Source: Rhipicephalus microplus (lineage: Eukaryota; Arthropoda; Arachnida; Ixodida; Ixodidae). From it: 64,000 bases of DNA. Positions 12,753-25,665 of the stretch are shown here, piece by piece; within the stretch, counting starts at the first letter, position 1; each line of letters opens with the position of its first letter. Location: NCBI RefSeq assembly GCF_043290135.1, contig NC_134703.1, positions 109,129,505 to 109,193,504 on the forward strand. The letters are read 5' to 3'. Below the pieces are notes generated by a model. That model was not told where the DNA came from. It made no database searches and was given only the letters and a program-made list of their open reading frames with translations. Made by a program: the position numbers and the translations under genes.

Positions 12753-13602
12753 TCAAATAGATGAAATATAGATGTTATACACGCATATGGAAAGCCCTGA
12801 AACAATTTCTTGATTTGGTATGCACAGGTGAACCTTGCATTTCTCGCACATTAGGCGGGTTTTTCCTGTGGAGCCTTCCATCTTGCAACTTCTTTCCCTC
12901 GTTTTGTCGTGAAGTGGGAAATGTCCCAGCTGATCAAACCTTACATCCTCGATAGGTCTGTTTTCTGCCATCCTCGGGTGTTTTGAAACCTGCAATGGTG
13001 ACAGTGAAGGCCTTCCCCTCTTAGGTGCCGCTGGCTTCGACCCAGCTGCTGGCAGGCCCTCAATGACTCTTTGAGTGAAGTCGAGCAGGTCAAGCTGCTT
13101 AGGGAGGTTCTGTTTGTCTGCATCACGTCTGTACTCAAGCCAAGCGTTCACCACCGCGAGGTTCATAATATGAAACGTCATTCTCAACGTCCAATTTTGA
13201 GAGCGAATGGTAGTCCGATAAAGGGAAATCAGGAAGTCTACTTTATCGACACCGCCCATGCTGTGGTTGTATGCAATGGTGACTGCTGGTCGCTTCACGT
13301 CCACGTAACACTTTTCCGCTTTGTTCCAACGACGAACGCTATCTTCGTCCTCGATAGCAATAAAGTTGGACGCAAGGGTCACAGTCCTGCTATCCATCCA
13401 CCTTGTTATCGCTATATTTCCATCAGCGCTGACCACGCAGTCTGAAGAACCGCGGCCGCTTTTTTTCAGTACTTTTTCAGTCTACAAGGGGCACTTTTCA
13501 CACCTGTTCGATCTTATAGTGCCGGCAGCACATATTTTTTTACCCAGCATTACACGGAGCAGTGGCAGGGACGTAAAGTAGTTGTCAAAAAAAAAGTCTG
13601 GC
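12753..13602 (-). pseudogene. piggyBac transposase C-terminal half (DDE_Tnp_1_7)
   Basis: The FDNYFTS motif (second catalytic Asp, near 13560-13580) is followed by in-frame stops before the clean 227-residue frame 12753-13436. That frame holds MDSRTVTLASN, the third catalytic Asp in HSMGGVDKVD (residue 64 of this frame), and a C-terminal Cys-rich finger-like segment (CEKCKVHLC). Loss of the centre plus the stops make it non-functional. Terminal repeats remain, so it could in principle still be moved in trans by a related transposase; that is inference. Confidence 0.82.
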
Positions 13603-13613
13603 GCCTTGAATAA

Positions 13614-13861
13614 TTATTGTCTCCAGCCGCCAGATGTGTTCAGTGCACCCTCGTCATCGGAGCTTTCAGTGTCGCTCTCCACTGGATCTTCATCAGGAGC
13701 ACAAGGCACCACACTCTCGTCGTCTGATTCATCAAATTCCTCGTCTACGTCGGATAGGTTGCCGTTGTCGAGCTCCTCAAACAGCGCGTCCGTTGTTGCT
13801 TGTAGCCGTGTGGAACGGGTTCGGTGACACGAATACAACAAAGTCACAGGTATACCTGCCC
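13614..13861 (-). pseudogene. piggyBac transposase exon 2, acidic N-terminal part
   Basis: It follows the acceptor at 13862-13863. It encodes a basic patch (CHRTRSTR) followed by an Asp/Glu/Ser-rich stretch (LFEELDNGNLSDVDEEFDES), the disordered acidic head typical of piggyBac transposases. The frame ends in a stop right after SGGWRQ. The sequence then runs within a few codons into FFFDNYFTS, which belongs hundreds of residues further on in the family. The dimerisation domain and first catalytic Asp are therefore deleted. Confidence 0.75.
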
Positions 13862-14157
13862 CTGCGAACATAAAACAAAACAGGTTAATTAACATACCGC
13901 GTCAGCATTCGTTCAGATATCGCTCGTCAAAAACACGCCCCACAATCGACTCGGACACCGCCATTTGCAACCGTTGAGCCCTGACGGTGTCAAAATCGTA
14001 CATGACAAAAGCATGCCACCGCAAAAATGCTGCACATGCAAACAAAAAAAACTCAAACGTCTTCCAACTAACGTACTACTAAGGCACAACATACAAAAAA
14101 CTGGGCGCATAATCAAAAAGAATTATGTAGCTACAATCGCAGAAAATCGGAACTCAC

Positions 14158-14176
14158 CAGGCTCCGCGTTCGCCAT
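14158..14176 (-). CDS. piggyBac transposase exon 1 (candidate)
   Basis: Minus-strand ATG at 14176 opens a short exon (MANAEP plus one base) that stops at a consensus donor gtgagt starting at 14157. The phase matches the acceptor gcag ending at 13862, so exon 1 splices in frame to the acidic N-terminal exon. The predicted intron is 296 bp. This is inferred from splice signals and frame only. Confidence 0.55.
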
Positions 14177-14373
14177 GATGTCGCCGCTGCTTCTTCTTCG
14201 TTGTCCATTCGGTGTTCAATAAAACACGAGAATACTGATGTCTATGGTAGTAGGTGCATGGGCCAAGACTTCACATTGGGCAGAAAATTGCGAGTTTTTG
14301 TTTCGATTTCTCGGCGTGGCGGTACCATTTCTCGTGTGGTGTCAATTGACACCGCCAGGGCCGAAAGGGTTAA

Positions 14374-15035
14374 AGCGGCATCCGTTCGTCCCTCGTAGTA
14401 GTAGTAGTAGTCTTAGTGTGTAACCAGTCTTACATTTTGACCTCCAAGGTGGTGCCGGTGAGAGATTTCTTCTGTGCGTTGTTGAACAATAAAAAATTCG
14501 CAGCGTGCACGTTAACTAAAAGCCGAATTCTCCTGTCTCTCATTCCCCCTTAGCAGCCATTGGCATGTACATTGAGCAATATCTGACAAGAAAGGGTTGT
14601 TACGTTATACTCGCTGGGCATAACCTCCTGGGTTTTAGAAAGGTTTAGCGAGCGTTGGGCCGCAGTGCCATAAATGCAGTGAACTAGTATGTACCATGAA
14701 CTCGAGGTGGTTAAAGGTGGGAAGTAGACACGAAGCGCAAGCCGTAAGAAAGTGTGCGTGTGCCTTCTCTCGTTCGGTCCTTGGAATGTCCGCTGGATGG
14801 CGGTGCTTCTATATGAGGAATATATGATGAAAACATGCGAGATGGTGGTACTTGGAGTGTTGAATAGGTGGACGAACGGACACACAGACAGATGCATGGA
14901 CGGACGCACGGGCGGCCACACAGACGCACGCATGGATGGACGGAAGCAAGAACGAATAGACGGACGGATGTTTTCTCCCCACTATCCATCATTCACTCCG
15001 TGGATATGCTGCCATTTTTTTTATGTTGCGCATTT
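14374..15035. repeat. Dispersed GAAGCTCC-type repeat, copy 1 (interrupted by piggyBac)
   Basis: Reverse-complement match to 46705-47700: shared blocks include gaacgg/atccgttcgtccctc, ttgacctccaaggtggtgccggtgagagattt, cagccattggcatgtacattgagc, ggtttagcgagcgttggg, and a run of irregular ggacgcacgg-type minisatellite units (about 14870-14960), ending in ccgtggatatgctgcc. No coding capacity is seen. Class unknown. Confidence 0.75.
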
Positions 15036-15097
15036 GGTGTAGCACACGGGAGCATGCGCAAATGTATTAGTGAGCAGTCCATCTAGGTGGAACAGTG

Positions 15098-15268
15098 CCT
15101 GCTGCTCCGTTGCTGACCCGAACGTCGCAGGTTCGACAACAACCGTGGCAGTCGCATTTTTCGATGGAGGCGAAACGGTAAAGGCCCTTTACTATACGGT
15201 GTCTCTCATAATCCTATCGTGGTTTTCGGCAGTAAAACCTCAGACATCATCATCATCATCATCATCAC

Positions 15269-15314
<46 letters not shown>

Positions 15315-15320
15315 TATTAA
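15098..15320 (+). mobile_element. Degenerate Ruka-related SINE with expanded (CAT)n(ATT)n tail
   Basis: It keeps the B-box-like caggttcgaca, gatggaggcg and the gtctctcataatcctatcgtggtttt 3' block, but has lost about 70 bp of the middle. The tail has grown into (cat)n at 15243-15267 and (tta)n at 15270-15318, an example of a SINE tail seeding a microsatellite. Confidence 0.7.
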
Positions 15321-16075
15321 GCGGAGCGCGGAAATCTTATTTCCTCCTTCTATCATGGTAGTTTCTATCATAACACAGAAAGGTAAGGCGAGCAGATGTG
15401 TTTGGCGCCATGTATCACCAGCAGACGGAAATGGTTCAAGGTCAGCTTTCTTCACGCAGCTGTCAATCTCAGTAGCGTGTTACTCAAGCGCGCAGCTATT
15501 GCCAACTCGACGTTACGGGGTTTTATTGAATCCCTTCTCTCCTTCTACATTCATTGCGGCCCTGTAGGGCCTAAATCGTGAATCAAGACGCGTCAAGGGA
15601 GTTTTCTTTTCCCAACTGCGCGGTTCAGGGCTGTCTCTCTGGGACGCCAAGAAGTGTGGCCCAACAGCCAGCAAACGTCGCCCTGACCAGTGATCCCGGT
15701 CTCGATTTGATAAGGACGAAGATAATGCAGATGATGCGATGTGACAATGTTGAATGATTTGAGGGCTTCATCGGAGAGAAAGTTAGACACGCAGACAAGG
15801 ACACAAGATAAATGAGACGCCTTTTATGCTGTCGGCGTTCCTTATTTTGTGTCTATTACTACGTTCCTATAGCTTATTCCACGATGCACACGCGGTAACT
15901 TTAGCCCAGCTGTATAAACGCGATAGCGTTAAAGAGCTCGTTTCACATAAATTCTGGCTTTAGTGTCTGTATCGACGTAGTCGGCTGTGAGCAAAAAATT
16001 ATCGTCTTGTGCATGACCGAAAAATTGAGAAAGATGCAAGTGAAAGAAATAATGAAAAATTCTGGGTCCAAGTGG
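15321..16075. other. No gene recognised
   Basis: Unassigned DNA between two SINEs. Confidence 0.4.
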
Positions 16076-16340
16076 AAGTCGAACTCCGATAGATAGATAT
16101 GTGGGGTTTAACGTCCCAAAACCACCATATGATTATGAGAGATGCCGTAGTGGAGAACTCCGGAAATTTCAACATCCTGGCGTTCTTTAACGTGCATCCC
16201 AACCTGAGCACACGGGCCTACAACATTTCCGCCTCCCTAGGAAATGCAGCCGCCAAAGCCGGGATTTGATCCCACGACCTGCGGGTCAGCAGCCGAGTGC
16301 CTTAGCCACTAGACCACCACGGCGGGGCGAAGTCGAACTC
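16076..16340 (-). mobile_element. Full-length Ruka-like SINE with target-site duplication
   Basis: The minus-strand element lies between two perfect copies of the 12-bp duplication gaagtcgaactc (16076-16087 and 16329-16340). The tail has become a short (tcta)n-type run near 16090-16100. The head abuts 16328. Confidence 0.92.
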
Positions 16341-17103
16341 GGGTCGTTTGCGTGGCAAGCGGGTGTTCTATACTACACACCTACGCATCTGCTTGGAAAT
16401 GCATCGAAAATAACTTTCATGGTTTACAAACACACGCGTCCTGTATACAGGCTTCAAAATACAACATTTACTATTGCAGTCATATTGCGGGGTAAAAGCC
16501 TACATTGCCATCGGCCTTCAAAGCTTCCGCTTATCATATTAACTTCGTGGTTTAAAGCCAGCCCCTCATTTCAAAAGACACACGCATTAGTGCACGTATT
16601 CTATTATGACCATCTGGTGGGTGCATATGAAACAAGTTCGAAATAATTTCACGTGCGTGATTTCCCATGGTTTAAAGCATGCTACCAGTTATACAGCATG
16701 CAGCCATATGCGAATGCTTCACTGACACAAGCCACTTACAATTTTATCGATTACATTGTAGTAATTCGCAATTTAATCCTTTCAGTAAAACGTATGCGCA
16801 ACGTGTTTTAAGTATGTACTAGGGCAGGATATCGCGTTCAACTCTTAAAGGTGAAGCGTAAAAGCTCCCTAATTTTCACTCCATGTTTTGAAGGCCTTTT
16901 TCCTTCAACGCTAAGCGTAGCTACTGATGGTGAAAACCTAAGAAAAAGAAAGTAAAAATGTACCACTGTCCTTGCGGAAAAAGTGCTTCTAATCGCGACT
17001 GCTCTTTTCTCTGACGGCTAACAGAAAGCAATCCCAAATGAAACGTTATATCGCTTGCTGAGCCGAACGATGAGGCACCACTGCATCATCAGCCACAATC
17101 CTG
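16341..17103. other. No gene recognised
   Basis: Unassigned DNA; the only open frame, 16266-16646 (+), starts inside the SINE. Confidence 0.4.
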
Positions 17104-18070
<967 letters not shown>

Positions 18071-18710
18071 GCTCACGTTGTCCGATCATTGTCGTCCAGG
18101 CTCGCCGTCGTCCCTAATGGATGCGCAAGGCTGTAACATACATACGCAATATTGTCTACAGAGCGTACATATAGCGCGCACATAGTTTCAATGAGCACTG
18201 ACATCACATTTACTCAAGTCAAGATTTTTGCGTCAAGGAGTAGCTATCGACCCCCTATAGCGATTCGCGACCTAAAATGCATGCGAGTGACGAATGAGTA
18301 TCTGTAATATTGATTATTATATTCGCTATGAAACTTGGTTCAAAATGGCTGCAAAGCCCACCAAATTGTACTGCTTGCAAAACTTCTCCACGGCCTCGTC
18401 GAGGCCGCTGCACAGCTGATGTCGCTTTCACAAAAAATGGCGACATCACACTGGCGTTTCGTCTGCTAGGAGCGCACATAGAGCCAGTCCAGCTGTGTCT
18501 CTGAAGGCGTAGACATGCCTCTGTCGTTAACATCTTTGTCCTCGCCGTCGTTGCGGTCAACATCGGCAAGTGATGATGACAGTGACCTGGAATTGGGTAT
18601 CGCCGCGATTCGCGATGATCCTAACTAGACAAGCTCCGCGTTAAATGCAATGTATTTATCAGTCCCGGCAGTACTGTCGGAGCTCAGGAACACCAACTAT
18701 GCACCTCATG
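18071..18710. other. No gene recognised
   Basis: A short plus-strand frame, 18513-18629, reads from an ATG into SASDDDSDLELGIAAIRDD. It is a possible acidic leader exon of an unknown (perhaps transposase-type) gene. Nothing downstream supports it. Confidence 0.3.
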
Positions 18711-19041
18711 TCACGGACGTTTGGCGAGTGAATCGCTGCTTTCAGCTGCAGCAGGGAATACGGCTGGAATAGCCCCGTTCTCGAGAAGAGCCCTCGTACT
18801 ACCAGTGAACCCCAACTAGTTCGCCAACACAGGATTTACCCTGTAGCAGCTCGCCGCAAAGTGAAGGGAGCAAATGCGGCTGTTCTTCGCGGCGTCCGTC
18901 CCTCTGTCCAATGGCGCGTACGAAGTCGACCCACTGGCTGCGTTGAGGTTCGTGACTTGGAAAGGCATGAAACGCCACGCACTTCCCGCTTTTTCTGCGC
19001 CTCGACGTCCAGGTTCTCACTACGCAGTGGTTCCCCGACAT
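18711..19041 (-). pseudogene. THAP zinc-finger domain pseudogene
   Basis: Read on the minus strand, 19041 to about 18912 carries VAFHAFPSHEPQRSQWVDFV, the Phe-Pro and Trp signature of a THAP domain. One frame over, from about 18905, the same domain continues as NSRICSLHFAASCYRVNPVL (the Cys-x2-His pair). After an in-frame TAG (plus-strand cta 18816-18818) come ALLENGAIPAVFPAA and a final stop at 18711-18713. One frameshift and one nonsense codon therefore break an otherwise recognisable THAP protein. THAP domains bind DNA through a C2CH zinc site and occur both in host regulators and in P-element-type transposases; which parent this had is unknown. Confidence 0.75.
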
Positions 19042-20553
19042 TCTGGCACGAATTGTCGCTCTGAATGATCGTACTCACACGCAGTGGAGCACAACGCAAA
19101 TCAGTCGATGCGACACGATGAATCGCACGAACGCTTCAACACAGCAAGGTGAGCCACTAGTGAGAGTATGACTGGGAGTCGGTTGGTTGGTTGTTCCTCA
19201 GAGTCCTGGCGCAACCCACCACGGGGGATCGGCCATGAAACGGACGGTGCCTCATTTGTGAGGTGGAGTTGTTTTACCACCCTGTTTATTTAGATAACGA
19301 TGTTTAAACAAAGAACCAATTGGTAAACGATAGATTAGAAATAAAATAGAGGTAGTACAAAGAACGAACAGGCTAATATGGTTTGAAATAAAGTGAACTT
19401 ATGCCTCGGCTTAACATTCTAATCGTTTTGTTGCCTTTAGAAAATCGCATACGGCCTCGGCTCCGAACACACTCGGAGATCGTCGACGTCATCGTTACTA
19501 GCGTATCATCACTCAGGATGGTATTTGTGGGATGTATTAAACCGAACACATTGCACTAGTGTCGATGTCACAGGACAGTCCATTTTTCGTTTTTTTCCTC
19601 CTTAGATTTTCTACGCTGTTTGACGTCGAAATAAAGTAACTTCGACGCGACGGACGCCCTTGAAATTTGGCGAAGAAGACCTATGCATACCATGTGATCG
19701 AATAATGGGCACATCTTGATCTTTAAACTTGATGTCAGTGCTGCTTTAAAACATTTTCATAAACATTCCTTATGCCGTTATCATTTCATCAATGGAGCCT
19801 TCACTCTATCAACATTCACTTCGTGGATCTTCAGCCACTTTTTAGTGTTTGTCTCTTCCAAAAGAAGGTCTTTCGTACCGTTATTGGCACGCAGCTCAGC
19901 GTCACTCTAGCGAATCGTGATTCGTTGCCCTAGAAGATTGCGATTGTCCAGAAGCAGCAGGCGCAGCTGTGTGTATCGCGTACCATTGTTTCGGCAGCGG
20001 CATCTGCTTCTTGCATCGCTCGGATACACCAGACACATTGCATGTTGTAATGTAAATAGTTCAGTTGTAATGTAATGTAACTACTTGCTTTGCAGTGCGG
20101 AGACACAGGGAAAAAATAAACAAAATCGCAAAATACACCTTTTTTGTATAGCCAGTGGCTGCATGTAATAATTTTAGAATCACAACTACGAAATAGTCTG
20201 ATTTGGGCTGGTCTCGCGTTTTGCAGCCTACTCTACTGAGAACAGTGATCCTCTCCTGTCCACTTCGCCTGATACGTGTCTTGGGGCGCCACAGTCCACC
20301 CTCAACTTATCTACCATCAAAGACACGGAGGGCCAAGCATTTACAAAGCTAACAAGTGACCATGAAGTTTAACACCAGAGATCGCAGATGACGTTGTGTT
20401 GCTTTTATCAAACTTTTTTTAAAAAGAACAGTACAGCATCCTTCTTTGCGATGCATCATGCAGATTGCTCGTATGAGTCAGGTTTCCTTCTCCGCTTGGT
20501 TCTGTTTTTTAAACGCGAAGCATTTCTTAACGAACTCTGGTGACTATGAGCAT
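19042..20553. other. No gene recognised; possible retroelement tail
   Basis: A stretch near 19185-19260 (gttggttgg, then gcgcaacccaccacggggga) looks like a retroelement 3' end that is common in tick DNA as far as I recall, but no second copy lies in this window to confirm it. The rest is unassigned. Confidence 0.35.
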
Positions 20554-20760
20554 TATCCATCCATTCATCCGTCCGTCCGTCCGTCCGTCCGTCCATCCAT
20601 CCATCCATCCATCCATCCATCCATCCAACGCTTTAAACCCATTTTAAACTCGTTGTGCTGTCTTCGTAGACTCACGAATATTGTTGCTAAGGTCTGTTTA
20701 AACCGGCACAGCTTAACCTTTCAAATACAAAGCATTTCTTAGCAAACTTCAGCGACTTCG
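20510..20760. repeat. Dispersed CTTTAAAC repeat with tetranucleotide tails, copy 1
   Basis: The (CCGT)n(CCAT)n block at 20554-20625 is followed by a 135-bp unit (acgctttaaac to aacttcagcgac) that recurs at 53823-53955. In both places the unit ends directly at a long tetranucleotide array. Confidence 0.85.
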
Positions 20761-20762
20761 AG

Positions 20763-21930
<1,168 letters not shown>

Positions 21931-23246
21931 CGTTTTGGTGCTCTCGTGGTCACCTCCATGGCGTGAACCAAATTAGCATGGTGTGGTAGGATGGTTTGAC
22001 GAATATGACGTGCTGGCCAAGACATGAATAATGCCACAATTCCCTCGCGTACATCGTCAAACACGCAAGACAGTGGCACATACCTATGGGCGGGTATGTG
22101 CCGCTGGTATGCGGGTATGTGCCAAATGGTGATTAGCACTTAGTATCCACCCAGGAACAACGACAACACTGATAGGCAAGTTTAACGCACGAGCGTTTAG
22201 AATACCCTACATCGGTAGCGTTGACCAAACGAACGCATAGAATAAATGTCAGGGTTCCAGCTGAAATCAAACCAAAGCATTCTGCGTGACAATGAAGCAT
22301 TCTGCCACAGAACTACGCCAGGTCTCGGAACTGTATACTTTTCAATAGACGCTAATATTCATGAAACGTCAATAGTGGTTGCGGTGCTGCCTACCCAATT
22401 TTATAAACATTACTTATGTACACCTGACACAGCCGTCACGTCGGGTTAACGTCAATTGTGGTTAGGTGCCATGCACTGAAATTGATTTATGTAGCTGTGT
22501 CCAGGGCCAGCATCTTCGTGAGCATCAGTGTTTCATATTAGCTTTTGGTGTTGCTAATACGCATGTTCCAGTTGGCATCGTAGCGCAAGTGCAAACAAAT
22601 GGTTATATAAACATTTGCAACAGTTCGACATATGTCTGTGCGTGCAACATTTGTACATATATTTATTGTCATTTCATGACATGTCACTCAATAAAAAAAA
22701 TTGCAACACAGTCACCTTCCCTCCGCATGCTTTGCATAACGTCAATTTCGTGGTACGTGGGTTCTGCCGAATTTTTTTCCCGATCTTGCTAAGTATTGTG
22801 ACACCGGTTTTCAACAAGAATCTGGTTGTACGAAGTCAAACATTTACATATTGTTCTTTTTCAGTAGGTCAGCAGTTTAGTCATTGTGTTTACTGTTGGT
22901 GCTAGGAACTAGAATTATCTTTGCAGTCGGTAACTTGACCTTATATAACACAAGCAACCTTAGCACGCATTGTCCCGAGATAACGGAATATTCGTGTTTT
23001 TTGTTGTGAGCATGTAGTATAACGTTCCATGCGAACGAAAATGTCACGAAGTTTACAGACATGCTGTAAGCACCTCTTTACTCCGTTATCTTTTCTCACT
23101 GCATCCGTATTATGAAGTGCGTATGTTGGGAGTATGCAGGAAGGTGAAACAGATGCAACAAAACATGTAATAAAACGACACAGGCTTTCAGCAAGGGTGT
23201 AGCACTGAATGCAATAGAAATGAATAGGAATGTTATGCGAAGAAAA
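21931..23246. other. No gene recognised
   Basis: Contains a small inverted motif ggcacatacc/gggtatgtgcc at about 22076-22102. Otherwise unassigned. Confidence 0.4.
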
Positions 23247-25142
23247 CTACAGGTTTTCCCGCTCAATTTAATCCAAGCGCCAGCCAAATTAATCTAGGCG
23301 CCAGTCAATTTAATCCAGCCGCCACTGAAATTAATCCAGGTGCCATTCATTTTAATCCAAGTGCCACTGAAATTAATCCAACCGCCAGCCGATTTAATCC
23401 GGACGCCAGTGAATTTAATCCTGATGACATTGTGACTTCAAAACGACCAAGAATTTTCGGGAATGCGTGGAGTGAATAGCTTTGGAGTGAATTTAACAGG
23501 GAAAAGCCATGAATGAGTCACTAGTGACACAATGCGACTCGCGCGACTTTATCACGCCTATCACCCGCGTAAGCACTATTCACACCTTAGACATGCATAT
23601 CAAAGGAAAAGCCGTCCACACAGTAATAACTTGATAATTATTAACCAGGCCAATGATCTCATCACGAGTGATTTAGGTGACGTCCTCACGCATATCACCC
23701 ACGCACGCACTGTCTTAACCTTCCGTCATACATATAAAATGAAACGTCTTTGAAAGGGCGGAATCTTGATACCTAAAACTTGGCCAAGTCACCTGATAAC
23801 CAGTTCCTCAGGGGACGTCATCACAAATATCACCCGCACACGTAATTTACTCGCCTACCGACATGCATACCAAAACGAAACGTCTTTGAGAGAGCGATAA
23901 CGTGTTACCTATGACTCGGCCAACTGACTTGATCACTTGAGATTTAGGTGACGTCATCACGCCTATCACCCACGCACGCAATGTCTAACCTGCCATCATG
24001 TATACCAAACGAAACGTCTTCGAGAGTCTAATAAATTGAACGCTGTCAATCGGTAGAGTGACGTGATCACTAGTGACTCGTGTGACGTCATCGCGTTTGA
24101 CAGCCACGCACGCAGCGTCTAACCTGAGTTCATACATATCAAATGAAACGTGTTTGAGAGAGTAATAACTTGAACGCTGTCACAAGGCCCAGTGACGTCA
24201 TCACTAGTGACTGGCGTGACGTCATCTCGCCTAAGACTCACGCAAGCACTCTATAATGTGCCTTCATGCATATCAAACAAAACGTCTTTGAAAGGGTAAT
24301 AACTTGAATGCTGGCACTAGGCCGCGTGACGTCATCACTAGTGACTCACGCGACGTCATTACGCCTATCACACGCACACGCAGTGTCCAAACCTGTCTTC
24401 ATGCATATCAAACGAAATGTCTTTGAGAGAGTAATAACTTGAACGCTGTCACAAGGCCCAGTGACGTCATCACTAGTGACTAGCGTGACGTCATCATGCC
24501 TGACACCCACGCACGCGGTGTCCAAACCTGTCTTCATGTATATCAAACGAAATGTTTTTGAAAGAGTAATAACTTGAACGCTGTCACAAGGCCCAGTGAC
24601 GTCATCACTAGTGACTGGCGTGACGTCATCATGCCTGACACCCACGCAAGCACTCTGTAACCTGCCTTCATGCATATCAAACGAAACGTCTTTGAGAGAG
24701 TAATAACTTGAACGCTGTCACAAGGCCCAGTGACGTCATCACTAGTGACTGCCGTGACGTCATCACGCCTATCACACACGCACGTGGTGTCCAAACCTGT
24801 CTTCATGCATATCAAACGAAATGTCTTTGAGAGAGTAATAACTTGAACGCTGTCACAAGGCCCAGTGACGTCATCACTAGTGACTGGCGTGACGTCATCA
24901 TGCCTGACACCCACGCAAGCACTCTGTAACCTGCCTTCATGCATATCAAACGAAACGTCTTTGAGAGAGTAATAACTTGAACGCTGTCACAAGGCCCGGT
25001 GACGTCATCACATGTGACTGGCGTGACGTCATCATGCCTGACACCCACGCAAGCACTCTGTAACCTGCCTTCATGCATATCAAACGAAACGTCTTTGAGA
25101 GAGTAATAACTTGAACGCTGTCACAAGGCCCAGTGACGTCAT
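23247..25142 (+). repeat. Left inverted arm of foldback element
   Basis: Outer part 23260-23425: eight 21-bp units of the form gccagtcaatttaatccag with alternating aatttaatcc/aaattaatcc cores. Inner part about 23530-25142: 134-bp units, each with cgaaacgtctttgagag, taataacttgaacgctgtcac, a gtgacgtcatcactagtgac core and a second tgacgtca. Inner units are nearly identical and outer ones more diverged, so homogenisation has been strongest near the coding core. Confidence 0.92.
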
Positions 25143-25665
25143 GCCTCCAGCATGCCGTTTGTCAACTAGTGCGAAAGGGGCGAATGTAAATGTTATAGCC
25201 TGCATGTCAGCAAATGGCCTTCTCCACTGGACAATTGCCGACAAGGTCTACTGGGCTGTCTTCAACGACTTTCTTGCAAAAGTGTCGAGTAAAGTTTCAC
25301 AGCAGGAACCAGGAATACAGGCAGTGTTCCTGTTTGACAACGCACCAGCGCACCGCCGCGCCGCACAGGCTGTCCTCGCGGCAAGCGACCACACAGTCAA
25401 GTGGCTACCGCCATACAGCCCTTTCTTCAATACGATTGAGGAGCTCTTCTCAAAGTTCAAGGCAGGTGTAAAGGGATTCCTAAGCGAGCGGAGGGATGAT
25501 CTCCTCACGACACCGGAAGGGATCTCCAAGAAAGAACATCGCCGTGCTCTGCTGGTTGAGGCCGCGGGGCGCTCTATGCAGCACATCCAGCGTGTGGACT
25601 GTGCCGCTTATGATAGGCACAATTACACTTTTGTACAAGCTGCCCTCGACTGCCTTGATATGTAG
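25143..25665 (+). pseudogene. IS630/Tc1-type (DDE_3) transposase, C-terminal half
   Basis: The frame opens at 25111 inside the last arm repeat, but transposase-like sequence starts at about 25143 and ends at TAG 25663-25665. It shows FLFDNAPAHR (second catalytic Asp, residue 76 from the ATG at 25111) and PPYSPFFNTIEELFSKFK (catalytic Glu, residue 110). The 33-residue gap agrees with the DD34E spacing of IS630/Tc1 enzymes. The DNA-binding N-terminus and first catalytic Asp are missing, because the arm repeat directly abuts the domain. It could be a degenerate own transposase of the foldback element, or a passenger. Confidence 0.8.

Larger units (their letters stand above)
12520..14373 (-). mobile_element. 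piggyBac-type DNA transposon, internally deleted, with TTAA target duplication
   Basis: TTAA is present at both ends (12520-12523 and 14370-14373). The 16-bp terminal repeats read ctctttcagccctgac (12524-12539) and, on the other strand, ccctttcggccctggc (14369-14354), three transitions apart. Next to the right end is a perfect 16-bp palindrome ggtgtcaattgacacc (14339-14354). The transposase lies on the minus strand in two exons, but its middle is missing. The flanks aaaagctcc/agcggcatccg join into the end sequence of a dispersed repeat that appears uninterrupted at 47700-47732, which confirms the boundaries independently. Confidence 0.88.

Noticed and set aside
23530..25142. CRISPR-like array
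   Set aside because: Units are 134 bp with no short repeat/unique spacer alternation, in a eukaryotic genome, and mirrored as an inverted arm.
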